This document shows positions 29,492 through 39,842 of a stretch of 64,000 nucleotides of DNA, one piece after another. A program made the translations under genes and the position numbers. Position 1 is the first letter of the stretch. Each line of letters begins with the position of its first letter. Under the pieces are notes generated by a model. It was not told where the DNA came from. It did no database searches and was given only the letters and a program-made list of their open reading frames with translations. The stretch covers positions 1-64,000 of the forward strand of contig NZ_FNFH01000005.1 of the NCBI RefSeq assembly GCF_900100355.1. The letters run 5' to 3'. This stretch comes from Microbulbifer yueqingensis (GTDB lineage: Bacteria; Pseudomonadota; Gammaproteobacteria; Pseudomonadales; Cellvibrionaceae).

Positions 29492-30613
29492 ATGTCGCAA
29501 CTCGTTACCCGCTGCCCCCACTGCAGCACATCCTTCCATGTCAGTGAACAACAGCTGCGCGCCGCGCGCGGCGCGGTGCGCTGCGGCTCCTGCCTGCAGG
29601 TGTTCCGCGCGGATGAGAATATCGTTTTTGCCGAGAGCGAGGTGGACTCGGACAAGGACCTCGAAGCGCTGCTCGAAGACGACGATTTCCTCATCCACGA
29701 CGACATCCTCCTCGATGAGGACGAGCAACCCACACCACCGACCGTGGCCACTCCCGGCCCGGAAGCAGGAACTTACCGCGATGACGAAGAGCAGCCACTG
29801 ATCGGCGATGCCTTCGGGGAGACCCAGTGGGAAGAATTGGACGGTACGCCTGATGCCGCCGCAGCAGGCATCCAACCCGAAGATGAAGATACCTCTGCCT
29901 TTCCCGACCGGCCCGACCAGGAAGAGGAATCCAGCGGACCGGATAGCGACTTCCCCGGGCACGGGCACGAGACCCCGCCACGGGGAGTGCCTGCGGCTGG
30001 AACCGCGGCTCACCACGAGGATGTGGCCGCCAGCGGTCCGGGGCGAATTACGCCCGACCACATCCCGGAGCGGGAGAGGCTGATTTCCGCCATCGAGCCG
30101 GCCCCGCTGGAAGTGGGCTGGCCCCCAAACGGGCGTCGCCGCGTACCGGGCTGGCTGTGGGGACTGCTGGCGCTGGTACTGGCACTGGCCCTGGTGGTAC
30201 AGCTGGGCTACTACCGGTTTGACACCTTCGCGCGGCAGCAGCCCTGGCGCAGCCTCTATGCGCAGTTGTGCCCGCTGCTGGACTGTGAGCTCCCCCAGCT
30301 CGAAGACCTGCGCGCCATCCGCACCTCCAATCTTGTGGTGCGCAGCCATCCGGATATCGAGGGCGCCCTGGTGGTGGACGCGGTGCTGCTCAACACGGCG
30401 GACTTCCCCCAGCCGTTCCCGGACCTGCTGCTGCGCTTCAGCGACCTGAAGAACCAGCCGGTCGCGAGCCGGAAGTTCGAGCCGCGGGAATACCTCCAGG
30501 GCGAACTGGCAGGCCGAAGCCAGATGCCCCCCGGCAGCCCGGTGCATATCGCCATTGAGATCGTGGATCCCGGCCGCGAGGCCATCAACTATGAGCTGCT
30601 CACCACCCGTTGA
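29492..30613 (+). CDS. DUF3426 zinc-ribbon membrane protein
   Basis: Conserved protein of unknown function found between prmA and dusB in many gammaproteobacteria. 373 residues: an MJ0042-type zinc ribbon with Cys8, Cys11, Cys31 and Cys34; a long acidic, proline-rich disordered stretch (about 50-200); a single transmembrane helix (about 217-240); and a C-terminal DUF3426 domain (about 245-373) with conserved LEDLRAIRTSNLVVRSHP. Topology puts the zinc finger in the cytoplasm and the domain outside. Confidence 0.88.
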   Translation: MSQLVTRCPHCSTSFHVSEQQLRAARGAVRCGSCLQVFRADENIVFAESEVDSDKDLEALLEDDDFLIHDDILLDEDEQPTPPTVATPGPEAGTYRDDEEQPLIGDAFGETQWEELDGTPDAAAAGIQPEDEDTSAFPDRPDQEEESSGPDSDFPGHGHETPPRGVPAAGTAAHHEDVAASGPGRITPDHIPERERLISAIEPAPLEVGWPPNGRRRVPGWLWGLLALVLALALVVQLGYYRFDTFARQQPWRSLYAQLCPLLDCELPQLEDLRAIRTSNLVVRSHPDIEGALVVDAVLLNTADFPQPFPDLLLRFSDLKNQPVASRKFEPREYLQGELAGRSQMPPGSPVHIAIEIVDPGREAINYELLTTR

Positions 30614-30719
30614 CCCCGGGAGCGCTTATCGAGCGGCCGCATTGGCTCCTGGAACCACATTAATTGCGCAATCATCGACCTAAATGCATAGCCCGCGACC
30701 AATTTGCACGGTTTTTCGC

Positions 30720-30748
30720 TTTTCCAATCGCGGGGCAGCGGCTATCAT
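30720..30748 (+). promoter_or_regulatory. Probable promoter of dusB-fis
   Basis: -35 TTTTCC (30720-30725), 17-base spacer, -10 TATCAT (30743-30748), 38 bases before the dusB start. In enterobacteria dusB-fis has a growth-controlled promoter; here the sequence after the -10 (AGGCGGC) is GC-rich, which would fit, but that is inference. Confidence 0.45.
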
Positions 30749-30786
30749 AGGCGGCTCTTTTGACGCCTGATCCCGCGGAGCATGTC

Positions 30787-31785
30787 TTGTCGAGCCAGAT
30801 CGCCATCGGCCCCTACGTTATCGGCAACCCGGTAATCCTGGCGCCAATGGCGGGCGTTACCGACCGCCCGTTCCGCCAGCTGTGCCGGCGGATGGGCGCG
30901 GGCCTGGTGGTCTCGGAGATGGTGACCTCGGACACGCGCCTGTGGAACAGCCGCAAATCGCGCCTGCGCCTGGATCACACCGGGGAGGCTGCCCCGGTTT
31001 CCGTGCAGATCGCCGGGGGCGACCCCGGGATGATGGCCGATGCAGCGCGGGAGAATGTGCGCCGCGGCGCCCAGATCATTGATATCAACATGGGCTGCCC
31101 GGCGAAGAAGGTGTGCAAGAAGGCAGCGGGGTCCGCGCTGCTGCGGGATGAGAAGCTGGTCCGGGAGATTCTCGAGGCGGTAGTCGGCGCAGTGTCTGTG
31201 CCGGTGACCCTGAAAATCCGCACCGGCTGGTGCACGGAGTCCCGCAACGGAGTGCGGGTGGCCAGAATGGCCGAGGATATCGGTATCTCGGCCCTCGCCG
31301 TACACGGAAGGACCCGCGCCTGTGGCTACCACGGACAGGCCGAATTCGATACCATTGCCGAAATTGTATCCAGGGTGGGAATCCCGGTTTTCGCCAATGG
31401 GGACATAACCGGCGCAGAGCGGGCCCGCGAGGTGCTCGACTACACCGGAGCCGCTGCAGTAATGATTGGCCGGGCAGCGCAGGGACGGCCATGGATTTTT
31501 CGGGAGACAGCCCACTACCTCGCCACCGGCGAGCGGCTGCCCGAGCCCTCAGCGGAAGAAGTCAGGGACATTTTGCTCGCCCATTTGGGTGAATTACACC
31601 GTTTCTACGGTGAAGTGATGGGGGTCCGTATCGCCCGCAAGCACGTGGGCTGGTACCTGAAGACACTCGCGGACAGCGAGTCCTTTCGTAAGACCTTTTT
31701 CCAAATTGAAAGCGCAGAAGCACAACATGCCAGCGTTCACGAGTGGTTTGAACGCCGAATAACGAGAGGGGCACAAGCGGCATGA
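30787..31785 (+). CDS. dusB: tRNA-dihydrouridine synthase B
   Basis: FMN enzyme that reduces uridine 17-type positions in tRNA. The start is taken as TTG 30787, since GGAG lies six bases upstream; a TTG at 30760 has no ribosome binding site, and the ATG at 30782 is out of frame. 333 residues. Motifs: [34 protein letters not shown] with the catalytic cysteine, and [13 protein letters not shown]. The stop overlaps the fis start as ATGA, the usual dusB-fis coupling. Confidence 0.95.
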   Translation: MSSQIAIGPYVIGNPVILAPMAGVTDRPFRQLCRRMGAGLVVSEMVTSDTRLWNSRKSRLRLDHTGEAAPVSVQIAGGDPGMMADAARENVRRGAQIIDINMGCPAKKVCKKAAGSALLRDEKLVREILEAVVGAVSVPVTLKIRTGWCTESRNGVRVARMAEDIGISALAVHGRTRACGYHGQAEFDTIAEIVSRVGIPVFANGDITGAERAREVLDYTGAAAVMIGRAAQGRPWIFRETAHYLATGERLPEPSAEEVRDILLAHLGELHRFYGEVMGVRIARKHVGWYLKTLADSESFRKTFFQIESAEAQHASVHEWFERRITRGAQAA

Positions 31786-32093
31786 ACAATGAAGCAATCA
31801 TTCCGGACACAGGCAACGATGAAGAGGTGTCTGCGGGGGGGCAGACGCAACTCCAGCAGCCGCAGCAACAATCCCTGCGCGATGCGGTTGAGCACGCGAT
31901 GGAGAACTACTTCCGCCACCTCGACGGCCAGATGGTCACCGATGTCTACGACATGGTGCTGTCCGAGATTGAAGCGCCTATGCTGGAAGTGGTGATGAAG
32001 TACACCCGCCACAACCAGACCCGCGCGGCACAGCTGCTCGGCCTGAACCGCGGCACGTTGCGCAAGAAGCTGAAGCGTTACGGCCTGCTCTGA
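31782..32093 (+). CDS. fis: DNA-binding protein Fis
   Basis: Nucleoid-associated protein that bends DNA and activates rRNA promoters in fast growth. 103 residues: a variable Gln-rich N terminus (about 20-30), the dimerisation helices, and a C-terminal helix-turn-helix [19 protein letters not shown]. Overlaps dusB by four bases. The rrn promoters at the left edge of the window would be natural targets. Confidence 0.97.
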   Translation: MNNEAIIPDTGNDEEVSAGGQTQLQQPQQQSLRDAVEHAMENYFRHLDGQMVTDVYDMVLSEIEAPMLEVVMKYTRHNQTRAAQLLGLNRGTLRKKLKRYGLL

Positions 32094-32122
32094 GCAGCGG
32101 CGCCCGGCGCACCAGATACCGC

Positions 32123-32152
32123 GAGGGGGGATGGGGACACTCATCCCCCCTC
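32123..32152 (+). terminator. Terminator-like hairpin after fis
   Basis: An 11-base perfect stem (32123-32133 with 32142-32152) with an eight-base loop, 30 bases after the fis stop, followed by ACTATTTACTG. T content is modest, so efficiency is uncertain. Confidence 0.6.
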
Positions 32153-32259
32153 ACTATTTACTGTAATCCTGTTTTAGCGGTACCGGATTCACCGGTGCCC
32201 GGCCATTGACGGTGCCAGGGGCACCAACTCCTTTTCAGAAAGCAAACGGACCCAATGTT

Positions 32260-33831
32260 ATGACTGACAAGGTTGCGATTCGCCGCGCGCTGATCAGCGT
32301 GTCGGACAAGACCGGAATCGTGGAATTTGCCCGCGAGCTGGACGCTATGGGCGTCGAGATCCTCTCCACCGGGGGCACACACCGCCAGCTCAAGGATGCC
32401 GGCATCGCGGTAGTGGAAGTTTCCGACTACACCGGCTTTCCGGAAATGATGGACGGACGCGTCAAGACCCTGCACCCCAAGGTCCACGGTGGCATCCTCG
32501 GTCGCCGGGGCACCGATGACCAGGTCATGTCCGAGCACGGCATCACCCCCATCGACATGGTGGTAGTAAACCTCTATCCCTTTGCCCAGACAGTGGCGAG
32601 GCCCGACTGCACCCTGCCCGACGCCATCGAGAATATCGATATTGGCGGACCGACGATGGTGCGCGCTGCGGCCAAGAACCACCGGGACGTCGCGATCGTG
32701 GTCAACGCCGCTGACTACGACAGCATCATCACTGAAATGAAAGCCAATGACGGAGCCCTGGACCAGGCGCACCGCTTCGACCTTGCGGTCAAGGCCTTCG
32801 AGCACACGGCAGGCTATGACGGCGCCATCGCCAATTACCTGGGCTCCATCAAGGATGGCGAGAAAGAGCCCTTCCCGCGTACCTTCAACAGCCAGTTCAT
32901 CAAGACAATGGACCTCCGCTACGGCGAGAACCCGCACCAGAAATCGGCCTTTTACGTGGAGGCCGAGCCGGCCGAGGCCAGCATTGCCACTGCCGAGCAG
33001 CTGCAGGGCAAGGAACTCAGCTACAACAACATCGCTGATACCGACGCGGCGCTCGAATGCGTCAAGGCCTTCGACGAGCCGGCCTGTGTGATCGTCAAGC
33101 ACGCCAATCCCTGCGGCGTGGCCATCGCCGACAGCATCCACAAGGCCTACGACATGGCCTTCGCAACTGACAAGGAATCCGCCTTCGGCGGCATTATCGC
33201 TTTCAACCGCGAGCTGGACGGCGAAACTGCGAAGGCGATCGTCGAGCGCCAGTTTGTCGAGGTAATCATCGCCCCGAGCATTTCCGCAGAGGCGCGCGCC
33301 GCCGTAGCCGAGAAGAAGAACGTGCGCCTGCTGGCCTGTGGCGAGTGGAGCGGCGAGCGCGCCCCGGCCCTGGACTACAAGCGCGTCAATGGCGGCCTGC
33401 TGGTGCAGGAGCGCGACGACGGCATCGTCACGGTCGCTGACCTGAAAGTGGTCAGCAAACGCCAGCCTACCGAGGCGGAAATCCGCGACCTGCTGTTCAC
33501 CTGGAAGGTGGCGAAGTTCGTCAAGTCCAACGCCATCGTCTACGGCCGCGACGGTCGCACCATCGGCGTCGGTGCCGGACAGATGAGCCGCGTCAATTCA
33601 GCGCGGATTGCGGCCATCAAGGCCGAACATGCCGGCCTCGAGGTAGAGGGCTCCGTAATGGCCTCCGACGCCTTCTTCCCCTTCCGCGACGGCATCGATA
33701 ACGCTGCCGGCGTCGGCGTCAGCTGTGTGATCCAGCCGGGCGGCTCAATTCGCGACGACGAGGTGATCGCCGCCGCCGATGAGCACGATATGGCCATGGT
33801 CTTTACAGGCATGCGCCACTTCCGGCACTGA
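32260..33831 (+). CDS. purH: Bifunctional AICAR transformylase/IMP cyclohydrolase
   Basis: Last two steps of IMP synthesis. ATG 32260 opens with [18 protein letters not shown], the conserved N terminus, giving 523 residues; the frame continues 18 codons upstream without support. The N-terminal MGS-fold cyclohydrolase covers about 1-200 ([22 protein letters not shown]). The transformylase follows, with the catalytic KHANPCG motif and the C-terminal [11 protein letters not shown]. purD follows in the same direction. Confidence 0.97.
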   Translation: MTDKVAIRRALISVSDKTGIVEFARELDAMGVEILSTGGTHRQLKDAGIAVVEVSDYTGFPEMMDGRVKTLHPKVHGGILGRRGTDDQVMSEHGITPIDMVVVNLYPFAQTVARPDCTLPDAIENIDIGGPTMVRAAAKNHRDVAIVVNAADYDSIITEMKANDGALDQAHRFDLAVKAFEHTAGYDGAIANYLGSIKDGEKEPFPRTFNSQFIKTMDLRYGENPHQKSAFYVEAEPAEASIATAEQLQGKELSYNNIADTDAALECVKAFDEPACVIVKHANPCGVAIADSIHKAYDMAFATDKESAFGGIIAFNRELDGETAKAIVERQFVEVIIAPSISAEARAAVAEKKNVRLLACGEWSGERAPALDYKRVNGGLLVQERDDGIVTVADLKVVSKRQPTEAEIRDLLFTWKVAKFVKSNAIVYGRDGRTIGVGAGQMSRVNSARIAAIKAEHAGLEVEGSVMASDAFFPFRDGIDNAAGVGVSCVIQPGGSIRDDEVIAAADEHDMAMVFTGMRHFRH

Positions 33832-33837
33832 AGCCCC

Positions 33838-33857
33838 GGGCCGGGTTCTCCCGGCCC
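33838..33857 (+). other. Stem-loop after purH
   Basis: GGGCCGGG-TTCT-CCCGGCCC, an eight-base perfect stem six bases past the purH stop, with no T-run. A second small inverted repeat, GCGCTA-GAA-TAGCGC near 33881, surrounds a possible -10 (TAGAAT) in front of purD. Confidence 0.4.
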
Positions 33858-33940
33858 GTCACGACCCCGGAGCGAATCCGCGCTAGAATAGCGCACTGAC
33901 TCCGATCCTATTCAACCGGCCGACACAGGGGAACTTTAGG

Positions 33941-35236
33941 ATGAATGTATTGGTAATTGGCGCCGGTGGCCGCGAGCACGCCCTGGCCTGGAAGGCCGCC
34001 CAGAATCCCGCGGTCGATACCGTTTTCGTGGCGCCGGGCAACGCCGGCACCGCCCGCGAGCCCGGCCTGCAGAACGTGGCTATTGGCGTTGACAACTTCT
34101 CCGCCCTGGCAGAGTTCGCCGAGGCCAACAATGTGGAGATGACCATTGTCGGCCCCGAGGCGCCGCTGGTGGACGGTATCGTCGACCTGTTTAATAGCCG
34201 CGGCCTGGCCATCTTCGGCCCCACCAGGGCTGCAGCCCAGCTGGAGGGCTCGAAGGCCTTCACCAAGGACTTCCTCGAGCGCCACCAGATTCCCACCGCC
34301 GCGTACCGCAACTTTACCGAGATCGAGCCGGCAGTTAACTATATCCGCGAGCAGGGTGCCCCGATCGTGGTCAAGGCGGACGGCCTGGCCGCGGGCAAGG
34401 GCGTGATCGTGGCCGAGACCGAGGAGCAGGCGGAACTGGCGGTACGCGACATGCTGTCAGGCAATGCCTTCGGTGAGGCCGGCTGCCGGGTGGTGATCGA
34501 GGAATTCCTTGACGGCGAAGAAGCCAGCTTTATCGTCATGGTGGATGGCGAACATATCCTGCCGATGGCCACCAGCCAGGACCACAAGCGGGTGGGTGAT
34601 GGCGATACCGGTCCCAATACCGGTGGCATGGGCGCCTACTCCCCGGCGCCGGTGGTGACCGACGCGGTCTACCAGCGCATCATGCGCGAAGTGATCGAGC
34701 CCACCGTACGCGGCCTGGCTGAAGAAGGCATGCCCTACACGGGATTCCTGTATGCCGGGCTGATGATCAGCGCCGACGGCACCCCCAAGGTCATCGAGTA
34801 CAACTGTCGTTTCGGCGACCCGGAAACCCAGCCTATCATGATGAGGCTGAAGTCAGACCTGGTGGAACTCTGCCGGGCAGCAGTAGAAAAGCGCCTTGAC
34901 CAGGTGAGCGTTGAATGGGACCCGCGTCCGGCCCTGGGCGTGGTACTGGCCGCACACGGCTACCCCGGCAGCTACCGCCGTGGCGACGCCATCTCGGGCC
35001 TGGAGCGTGCTGACAGCGAAAACGCCAAGGTATTCCACGCCGGCACCGCGCTGGACGGGGAGCGGGTGGTCACCAGCGGGGGCCGGGTACTGTGCGCCAC
35101 CGCACTGGGGGATACCGTGGCCGAGGCCCAGGCCAATGCCTACACTGCCGCCCGCGCCATCCACTGGGACGGTGCCTTCTACCGCAAGGACATCGGCTAC
35201 CGGGCGGTAGAACGGGAACAACAGACCGAAGCCTGA
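33941..35236 (+). CDS. purD: Phosphoribosylamine--glycine ligase
   Basis: Second step of purine synthesis; ATP-grasp enzyme. 431 residues beginning [18 protein letters not shown], the standard family opening. ATP-grasp elements [18 protein letters not shown] and the ligand-binding [13 protein letters not shown] are intact. It follows purH at about 110 bases and precedes coq7 by 14 bases. Confidence 0.98.
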   Translation: MNVLVIGAGGREHALAWKAAQNPAVDTVFVAPGNAGTAREPGLQNVAIGVDNFSALAEFAEANNVEMTIVGPEAPLVDGIVDLFNSRGLAIFGPTRAAAQLEGSKAFTKDFLERHQIPTAAYRNFTEIEPAVNYIREQGAPIVVKADGLAAGKGVIVAETEEQAELAVRDMLSGNAFGEAGCRVVIEEFLDGEEASFIVMVDGEHILPMATSQDHKRVGDGDTGPNTGGMGAYSPAPVVTDAVYQRIMREVIEPTVRGLAEEGMPYTGFLYAGLMISADGTPKVIEYNCRFGDPETQPIMMRLKSDLVELCRAAVEKRLDQVSVEWDPRPALGVVLAAHGYPGSYRRGDAISGLERADSENAKVFHAGTALDGERVVTSGGRVLCATALGDTVAEAQANAYTAARAIHWDGAFYRKDIGYRAVEREQQTEA

Positions 35237-35250
35237 GGGGAGTGACCGCC

Positions 35251-35898
35251 ATGCCCAGAGAGCGCCAACTGTCCGGCCTTGACCGCCTGCTGCTGCAGGC
35301 GGATCGTGCCCTGCGCACCCTCAGCCCGGGTGCACCCTCCCATCCGCGCCCCAGTCCGGCACGGGGAGTGGAAGAGGCCGAGCTCAGTGATCGCGAGCGT
35401 CGCCACGCCGCCGGCCTGATGCGGGTGAATCACAGCGGTGAGGTATGCGCGCAGGCCCTGTACCAGGGACAGGGCCTGACCGCGAAACTCCCCGACGTGC
35501 GCGAGGAAATGGAACGTGCTGCCGAGGAAGAGGTGGATCACCTGGCCTGGTGCGAGCAGCGACTGCGCGAGCTGGACAGCCGGCCGAGCCTGCTCAATCC
35601 CCTCTGGTACGGCCTGTCTTTCGGCCTCGGCGCCGCGGCCGGCAAGGTCAGCGACCGGGTCAGCCTGGGGTTTGTCGCCGCCACCGAGGAACAGGTCTGT
35701 AAGCACCTGGACAGCCACCTCACCCGGCTGCCGGAGCAGGATGCCAGGAGCCGGGCCATTGTCGAGCAGATGCGCGAGGACGAGGCCGAGCACCAGCACG
35801 CAGCGCTCGCCGCGGGCGGCGCCCGCTTCCCCGCCCCCGTAAAGGGACTGATGTCGCTGGTCTCCAGGCTCATGACCTCCGCCAGCTACCGGCTGTAG
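35251..35898 (+). CDS. coq7: 2-polyprenyl-3-methyl-6-methoxy-1,4-benzoquinone monooxygenase
   Basis: Di-iron hydroxylase of ubiquinone synthesis, membrane-associated. ATG 35251, after AGGGGAG, gives 215 residues. The two halves of the ferritin-like site are visible: [18 protein letters not shown] with [13 protein letters not shown], and FVAATEEQV with [10 protein letters not shown]. The frame opens upstream within purD without support. Confidence 0.93.
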   Translation: MPRERQLSGLDRLLLQADRALRTLSPGAPSHPRPSPARGVEEAELSDRERRHAAGLMRVNHSGEVCAQALYQGQGLTAKLPDVREEMERAAEEEVDHLAWCEQRLRELDSRPSLLNPLWYGLSFGLGAAAGKVSDRVSLGFVAATEEQVCKHLDSHLTRLPEQDARSRAIVEQMREDEAEHQHAALAAGGARFPAPVKGLMSLVSRLMTSASYRL

Positions 35899-35910
35899 CT
35901 GTTACACGGA

Positions 35911-35933
35911 TCCCGGAAGGCCGGACCCCGGGA
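35911..35933. terminator. Weak inverted repeat between convergent coq7 and OsmC genes
   Basis: TCCCGG (35911-35916) pairs with CCGGGA (35928-35933) across an 11-base loop in the 38-base gap between the two stop codons. No T-run on either side. Confidence 0.3.
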
Positions 35934-35936
35934 GGC

Positions 35937-36344
35937 TCAGACCTCCTCAATCCGGTAGCGGTGCACGATTTCCACACCGGCGTTCTTCAGCATGATGGAG
36001 GCGGAGCAGTACTTGTCCGCCGACAGCTCCACGGCCCGGGCCACCTGGGTCTCCTTGACGCCCCTGCCGCGAACCACGAATTCCATCTCGATGCGGGTGA
36101 AAGGGGCTGGTGTCGCGTCGGGGCGCTCGCCGGTCAGTTCACAGTGGCAGGAGACAATGTCCTGGCGGGCTTTCTGCAGGATGGTCACAACATCGTAGGA
36201 GGCGCAACCGCCGGCGCCCAGGAGCATCATCTCCATCGGGCGGATGCCGTTGTTCTTCTGGCCACCCTCCATGACCACCGAATTGCCACTGCCAGCCTCA
36301 CCGACAAACGTGACACCATCGACCCAGGTTACTCTGGCCTGCAT
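35937..36344 (-). CDS. OsmC family protein
   Basis: Thiol-peroxidase-like fold protein, possibly handling organic hydroperoxides. ATG 36344 with AAGGAG six bases upstream gives 135 residues. The OsmC cysteines appear in GAGGCASYDVV and at SADKYCSASIML, both in conserved positions. This YhfA-like subfamily sits divergent from crp in many gammaproteobacteria, as here; the function is not established. Confidence 0.88.
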   Translation of the reverse strand: MQARVTWVDGVTFVGEAGSGNSVVMEGGQKNNGIRPMEMMLLGAGGCASYDVVTILQKARQDIVSCHCELTGERPDATPAPFTRIEMEFVVRGRGVKETQVARAVELSADKYCSASIMLKNAGVEIVHRYRIEEV

Positions 36345-36436
36345 TGCCTGCTCCTTCTGAAAAAATCGGGAGCAAAGCTTATCACAGGGGAACTCCAGGG
36401 CGTCCCGGGAGTCACTATGAATTATGTTTCCAGCCT

Positions 36437-36464
36437 TTTCGTGGCCCCTTAATGCGGTATAGTA
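36437..36464 (+). promoter_or_regulatory. Possible crp promoter in the 341-base divergent gap
   Basis: -35 TTTTCG (36437-36442), 16-base spacer, -10 TATAGT (36459-36464), about 220 bases before the crp start, implying a long leader. The leader holds inverted repeats (CTGCTGCAAAAGCAG near 36518, GCACCGGTACGGTGGT near 36535). TGTGA and TCAC half-sites near 36500 are spaced eight bases, not six, so no CRP operator is claimed. Confidence 0.35.
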
Positions 36465-36685
36465 GGCAACTGTACTGACCGCCCTCGCTCGAGCTCCGTT
36501 GTGAGCCACCAGTCACCTGCTGCAAAAGCAGTTGGCACCGGTACGGTGGTTCAGGTCACAACGCGGGCGATTACTGCGTGGGGCCACTGTCGCAGGCCGG
36601 CTTTTACAGCGATAATTCGCCGGCATCGCTATGACTGCGCTCCCGGTGGGGATCAGGCACAAATTTAAGAATAAGGAGTAGATCC

Positions 36686-37321
36686 GTGACGGTTGCTACC
36701 GAAGATTCCATGACCACAGGCAATATTGAAGATTTCCTCGCGCATTGCCACCGGCGTCGCTACCCGGCCAAGAGCACCATTATCTATGCCGGCGATCGCT
36801 GCGAGTCGCTGTACTTCATTATGCGCGGTTCGGTGACTGTCCTGATCGAGGATGACGAAGGGCGCGAGATGATTGTCGCCTACCTGAACGATGGCGACTT
36901 CTTCGGCGAGATGGGCCTGTTCGACCAGGATACCCGCAGCGCCTGGGTGCGCACCAAGACCGAGTGTGAGGTCGCGGAGATCTCCTACAGCAAGTTCCAG
37001 GAACTGACCCGCCAGCACCCCGAATTCTTGTTCTCCCTGGCCACGCAGATGGCCAGCCGCCTGCGCAACACCACCCGCAAGGTGGGCGACCTGGCATTCC
37101 TGGACGTCACCGGCCGGGTGGCGCGCACGCTGCTCGACCTGTGCAACGAGCCCGATGCCATGACCCACCCCGAGGGGATGCAGATCAAGATCACGCGCCA
37201 GGAGATCGGCCGCATCGTCGGCTGCTCGCGCGAAATGGTAGGCCGGGTCCTGAAGACACTCGAGGAACAGGGACTGGTCTCGGTCAAGGGGAAAACCATG
37301 GTGGTCTACGGTACCCGCTGA
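36686..37321 (+). CDS. crp: cAMP-activated global regulator CRP (Vfr type)
   Basis: Dimeric cAMP-binding transcription factor. The start is GTG 36686: AAGGAG lies seven bases upstream; ATG 36710 is the alternative. 211 residues. The cyclic-nucleotide pocket reads [19 protein letters not shown] with the Arg-Ser pair that binds cAMP, and the C-terminal helix-turn-helix is [20 protein letters not shown]. Divergent from the OsmC gene and adjacent to trpC, the Pseudomonas arrangement. Confidence 0.95.
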   Translation: MTVATEDSMTTGNIEDFLAHCHRRRYPAKSTIIYAGDRCESLYFIMRGSVTVLIEDDEGREMIVAYLNDGDFFGEMGLFDQDTRSAWVRTKTECEVAEISYSKFQELTRQHPEFLFSLATQMASRLRNTTRKVGDLAFLDVTGRVARTLLDLCNEPDAMTHPEGMQIKITRQEIGRIVGCSREMVGRVLKTLEEQGLVSVKGKTMVVYGTR

Positions 37322-37348
37322 CCGGCAGCAGCCGAGTAAGACAAAAAA

Positions 37349-37380
37349 GGGCGATCCCTTCCGGGATCGCCCTTTTTTTT
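37349..37380. terminator. Bidirectional Rho-independent terminator between crp and trpC
   Basis: Stem GGGCGATCCC / GGGATCGCCC with TTCC loop (37349-37372), T8 on the right (37373-37380) and A6 on the left (37343-37348). It can end crp rightward and trpC leftward. It is the clearest intrinsic terminator in the window. Confidence 0.93.
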
Positions 37381-37398
37381 GTCGATCGCGCGTCGCGA

Positions 37399-38193
37399 TC
37401 AGTTGAACATTTCCAGCAGCTTGCGTCCCGGCTCCGGCTCGCGCATAAAGGCTTCCCCCACCAGGAAGGCGTGGACATCGTGTCCCCGCATTGCCGCTAC
37501 ATCGTCAGTGGTGTGGATGCCGCTCTCGGTAACCACGATGCGATCATCCGGGATCTGCTCCAGCAACTGGAAGGTGGTTTCCAGCTGCACGTCAAATGTA
37601 TGCAGGTTGCGGTTATTGATCCCCACCAGCCGGTTGGGCAGCACCAGGGCCCGCTCCAGCTCTTCGCGGTTGTGCACTTCCACCAGCACGTCCAGGCCGA
37701 GGTCCCGGGCCAGCGTATTCAGGTCGCGCAGCTGCGCATCGTCCAGGCAGGCGGCTATCAGCAGGATACAGTCGGCGCCCAGGGCCCGCGCCTCATATAC
37801 CTGGTAGGGATCGACAGTGAAGTCCTTGCGCAGCACCGGCAGGCGCACGGCATTGCGCGCCTGCTGCAGGTATTCGTCCGCGCCCTGGAAAAAATCCACG
37901 TCGGTCAGCACCGACAGGCAGGCGGCACCGCCACGGGCATAACTGCTGGCGATCTCCGCCGGAATGAAGTCCGGCCGGATCACCCCCTTGCTGGGCGACG
38001 CCTTCTTGATTTCCGCGATCACCGCAGCTTCACCGGCGCTGATACGGGCTTCAATGGCAGCGACAAAACCGCGGCAAGGCGGCATCGCCTCCGCCTGCGC
38101 ACGCAGTTCGGCCTCGGGCACACGTCCCCGGCGCTCGGCAACCTCCTGCCACTTGCGCTCGACAATGGTTTTCAGGATGGTCGGTGTGCTCAT
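37399..38193 (-). CDS. trpC: Indole-3-glycerol phosphate synthase
   Basis: Fourth step of tryptophan synthesis, a TIM barrel. 264 residues, not fused to TrpF. Motifs [12 protein letters not shown] (about 59-70), [13 protein letters not shown] and [10 protein letters not shown] are intact. Overlaps trpD by ATGA. Last gene of the trpE-channel-trpG-trpD-trpC set and ends at the bidirectional terminator. Confidence 0.97.
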   Translation of the reverse strand: MSTPTILKTIVERKWQEVAERRGRVPEAELRAQAEAMPPCRGFVAAIEARISAGEAAVIAEIKKASPSKGVIRPDFIPAEIASSYARGGAACLSVLTDVDFFQGADEYLQQARNAVRLPVLRKDFTVDPYQVYEARALGADCILLIAACLDDAQLRDLNTLARDLGLDVLVEVHNREELERALVLPNRLVGINNRNLHTFDVQLETTFQLLEQIPDDRIVVTESGIHTTDDVAAMRGHDVHAFLVGEAFMREPEPGRKLLEMFN

Positions 38194-39239
38194 GATTTTA
38201 CGTCCTCCGGACGAAAGGCGCTGGTGAAGGCTGCCAGGTCGTTGATCTTCTCTCCAGCAAGGCCGCTGGCGATCGCATCCTGCGCCATCGCCACCCCCTC
38301 CGCGGCAGAGGCGGCGACCCCGCTGACATAAATTGCCAGGCCTGCATTCAGGGCCAGCATATCGGCTGCCTTCTCACCCGCCTCGGTCTCGCGCTTGCCA
38401 AGGGCATCGCGGATCAGGGCGAGGGACTCAGCAGCGCCGGATACACCCAGCCCTTCCAGGTTGCGCCGCTCGATACCAAAACTCTCCGGTCGCAATACCA
38501 GCTCACGCAGCTCGCCACCCCTGAGTTCGACCGCATGGGTGTCCGCAGCGATACTCGCTTCATCCAGGCCGTCATCACTGTGCATGACCAGCACGTGCTC
38601 CGCACCAAGATTCTGCAGTACCTCGGCCAGTATCCGGCAATAGCGACGCTCATAGACGCCGATAACCTGCCGGCGCACCCCGGCAGGGTTGGTCAGGGGG
38701 CCGAGCACATTAAAGATGGTGCGCAGCCCCAGGGCCCGGCGCGGGCCCACCGCGTGGCGCATGGCACTGTGGAAACTCGGCGCGAACATGAAGCCGACAC
38801 CGATGGTTTCGATACAGCGTGCCACCTGTTCCGGTGACAGCGGCAGGTAGATGCCCGCCTGCTCCAGCAGGTCGGCGGCGCCGGTGCTGGAGGAAACCGA
38901 GCGATTGCCGTGTTTCGCCACCCGGGCACCGGCGGCGGCGGCCACAAAACTCGCGGCACTGGAGACATTGAACAGGTTGGCGCCGTCGCCGCCGGTACCG
39001 ACGATATCGACCGCATGGGTAAGATCTATATCGACGGGGGTGGCCAGCTCCCGCATGACCTCTACTGCCCCGGTGATTTCTTCCACCGTCTCTCCGCGTA
39101 TTCGCAGTGCGACCAGCAGGGCACCGATCTGCGCCTCCTCTGCCTCACCGCGCATGATCTGCCCCATGGCCCCGCGCATCTCTGCACGGGTTAGATCCTC
39201 GCCCTCCACTAACCGGGCAATGGCCTGCTTGATGTCCAT
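38190..39239 (-). CDS. trpD: Anthranilate phosphoribosyltransferase
   Basis: Transfers phosphoribosyl from PRPP to anthranilate. 349 residues with the PRPP-binding [13 protein letters not shown] near 79-91, [14 protein letters not shown], and [16 protein letters not shown]. Starts 24 bases after trpG and overlaps trpC by four bases. Confidence 0.97.
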   Translation of the reverse strand: MDIKQAIARLVEGEDLTRAEMRGAMGQIMRGEAEEAQIGALLVALRIRGETVEEITGAVEVMRELATPVDIDLTHAVDIVGTGGDGANLFNVSSAASFVAAAAGARVAKHGNRSVSSSTGAADLLEQAGIYLPLSPEQVARCIETIGVGFMFAPSFHSAMRHAVGPRRALGLRTIFNVLGPLTNPAGVRRQVIGVYERRYCRILAEVLQNLGAEHVLVMHSDDGLDEASIAADTHAVELRGGELRELVLRPESFGIERRNLEGLGVSGAAESLALIRDALGKRETEAGEKAADMLALNAGLAIYVSGVAASAAEGVAMAQDAIASGLAGEKINDLAAFTSAFRPEDVKS

Positions 39240-39263
39240 AGCTGTTCCCCCCAGGAAGATTGT

Positions 39264-39842
39264 TCAGGAATCCAGAAAGTTCCGCAGCAGGTCGTGGCCG
39301 TGCTGGGTAAGGATCGACTCAGGGTGGAACTGCACCCCCTCTACCGCCATTTCCCGGTGGCGCAAGCCCATGATCTCGTCAATCTCGCCGTCCTCAGTTT
39401 CAGTCCATGCAGTAACCTCGAGGCATTCGGGCAGGCTGCCTTTCTCAACCACCAGGGAATGATAACGGGTGGCCTCAAACGGGTTCGAAAGATTGTTAAA
39501 AACCCCACGATTGTTGTGCACAATTGCAGAAGTCTTGCCGTGCATTACCTGGCCGGCGCGCACTACCCTACCCCCAAATACCTGTCCGATGCTCTGGTGG
39601 CCGAGGCAGATACCCAGGATGGGTATCTCGCCGGCAAACCGCCGGATTGTCTCCAGGGAAATCCCGGCCTCATTCGGCGTACAGGGGCCAGGAGAAATCA
39701 CAATTTTATCTGGCGCCAGACGCTCGATATCTTTCACTGCGATCTCGTCGTTGCGCCGCACCTCGACAGCCGCCCCCAGCTCGGCCATGTACTGCACCAC
39801 ATTCCAGGTAAAGGAATCGTAATTGTCGATCATCAGAATCAT
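39264..39842 (-). CDS. trpG: Anthranilate synthase component 2 (glutamine amidotransferase)
   Basis: Supplies ammonia from glutamine to TrpE. 192 residues with the class I triad: Cys in ILGICLGHQ (about 79) and His/Glu in QFHPESILT (about 170-172). Its ATG overlaps the stop of the ion-channel gene as ATGA, so the channel gene is coupled into the trp transcript. Confidence 0.96.
   Translation of the reverse strand: MILMIDNYDSFTWNVVQYMAELGAAVEVRRNDEIAVKDIERLAPDKIVISPGPCTPNEAGISLETIRRFAGEIPILGICLGHQSIGQVFGGRVVRAGQVMHGKTSAIVHNNRGVFNNLSNPFEATRYHSLVVEKGSLPECLEVTAWTETEDGEIDEIMGLRHREMAVEGVQFHPESILTQHGHDLLRNFLDS

Noticed and set aside
36480-36570. CRP autoregulation site upstream of crp
   Set aside because: TGTGA and TCAC half-sites are eight bases apart, not the six of the known operator.
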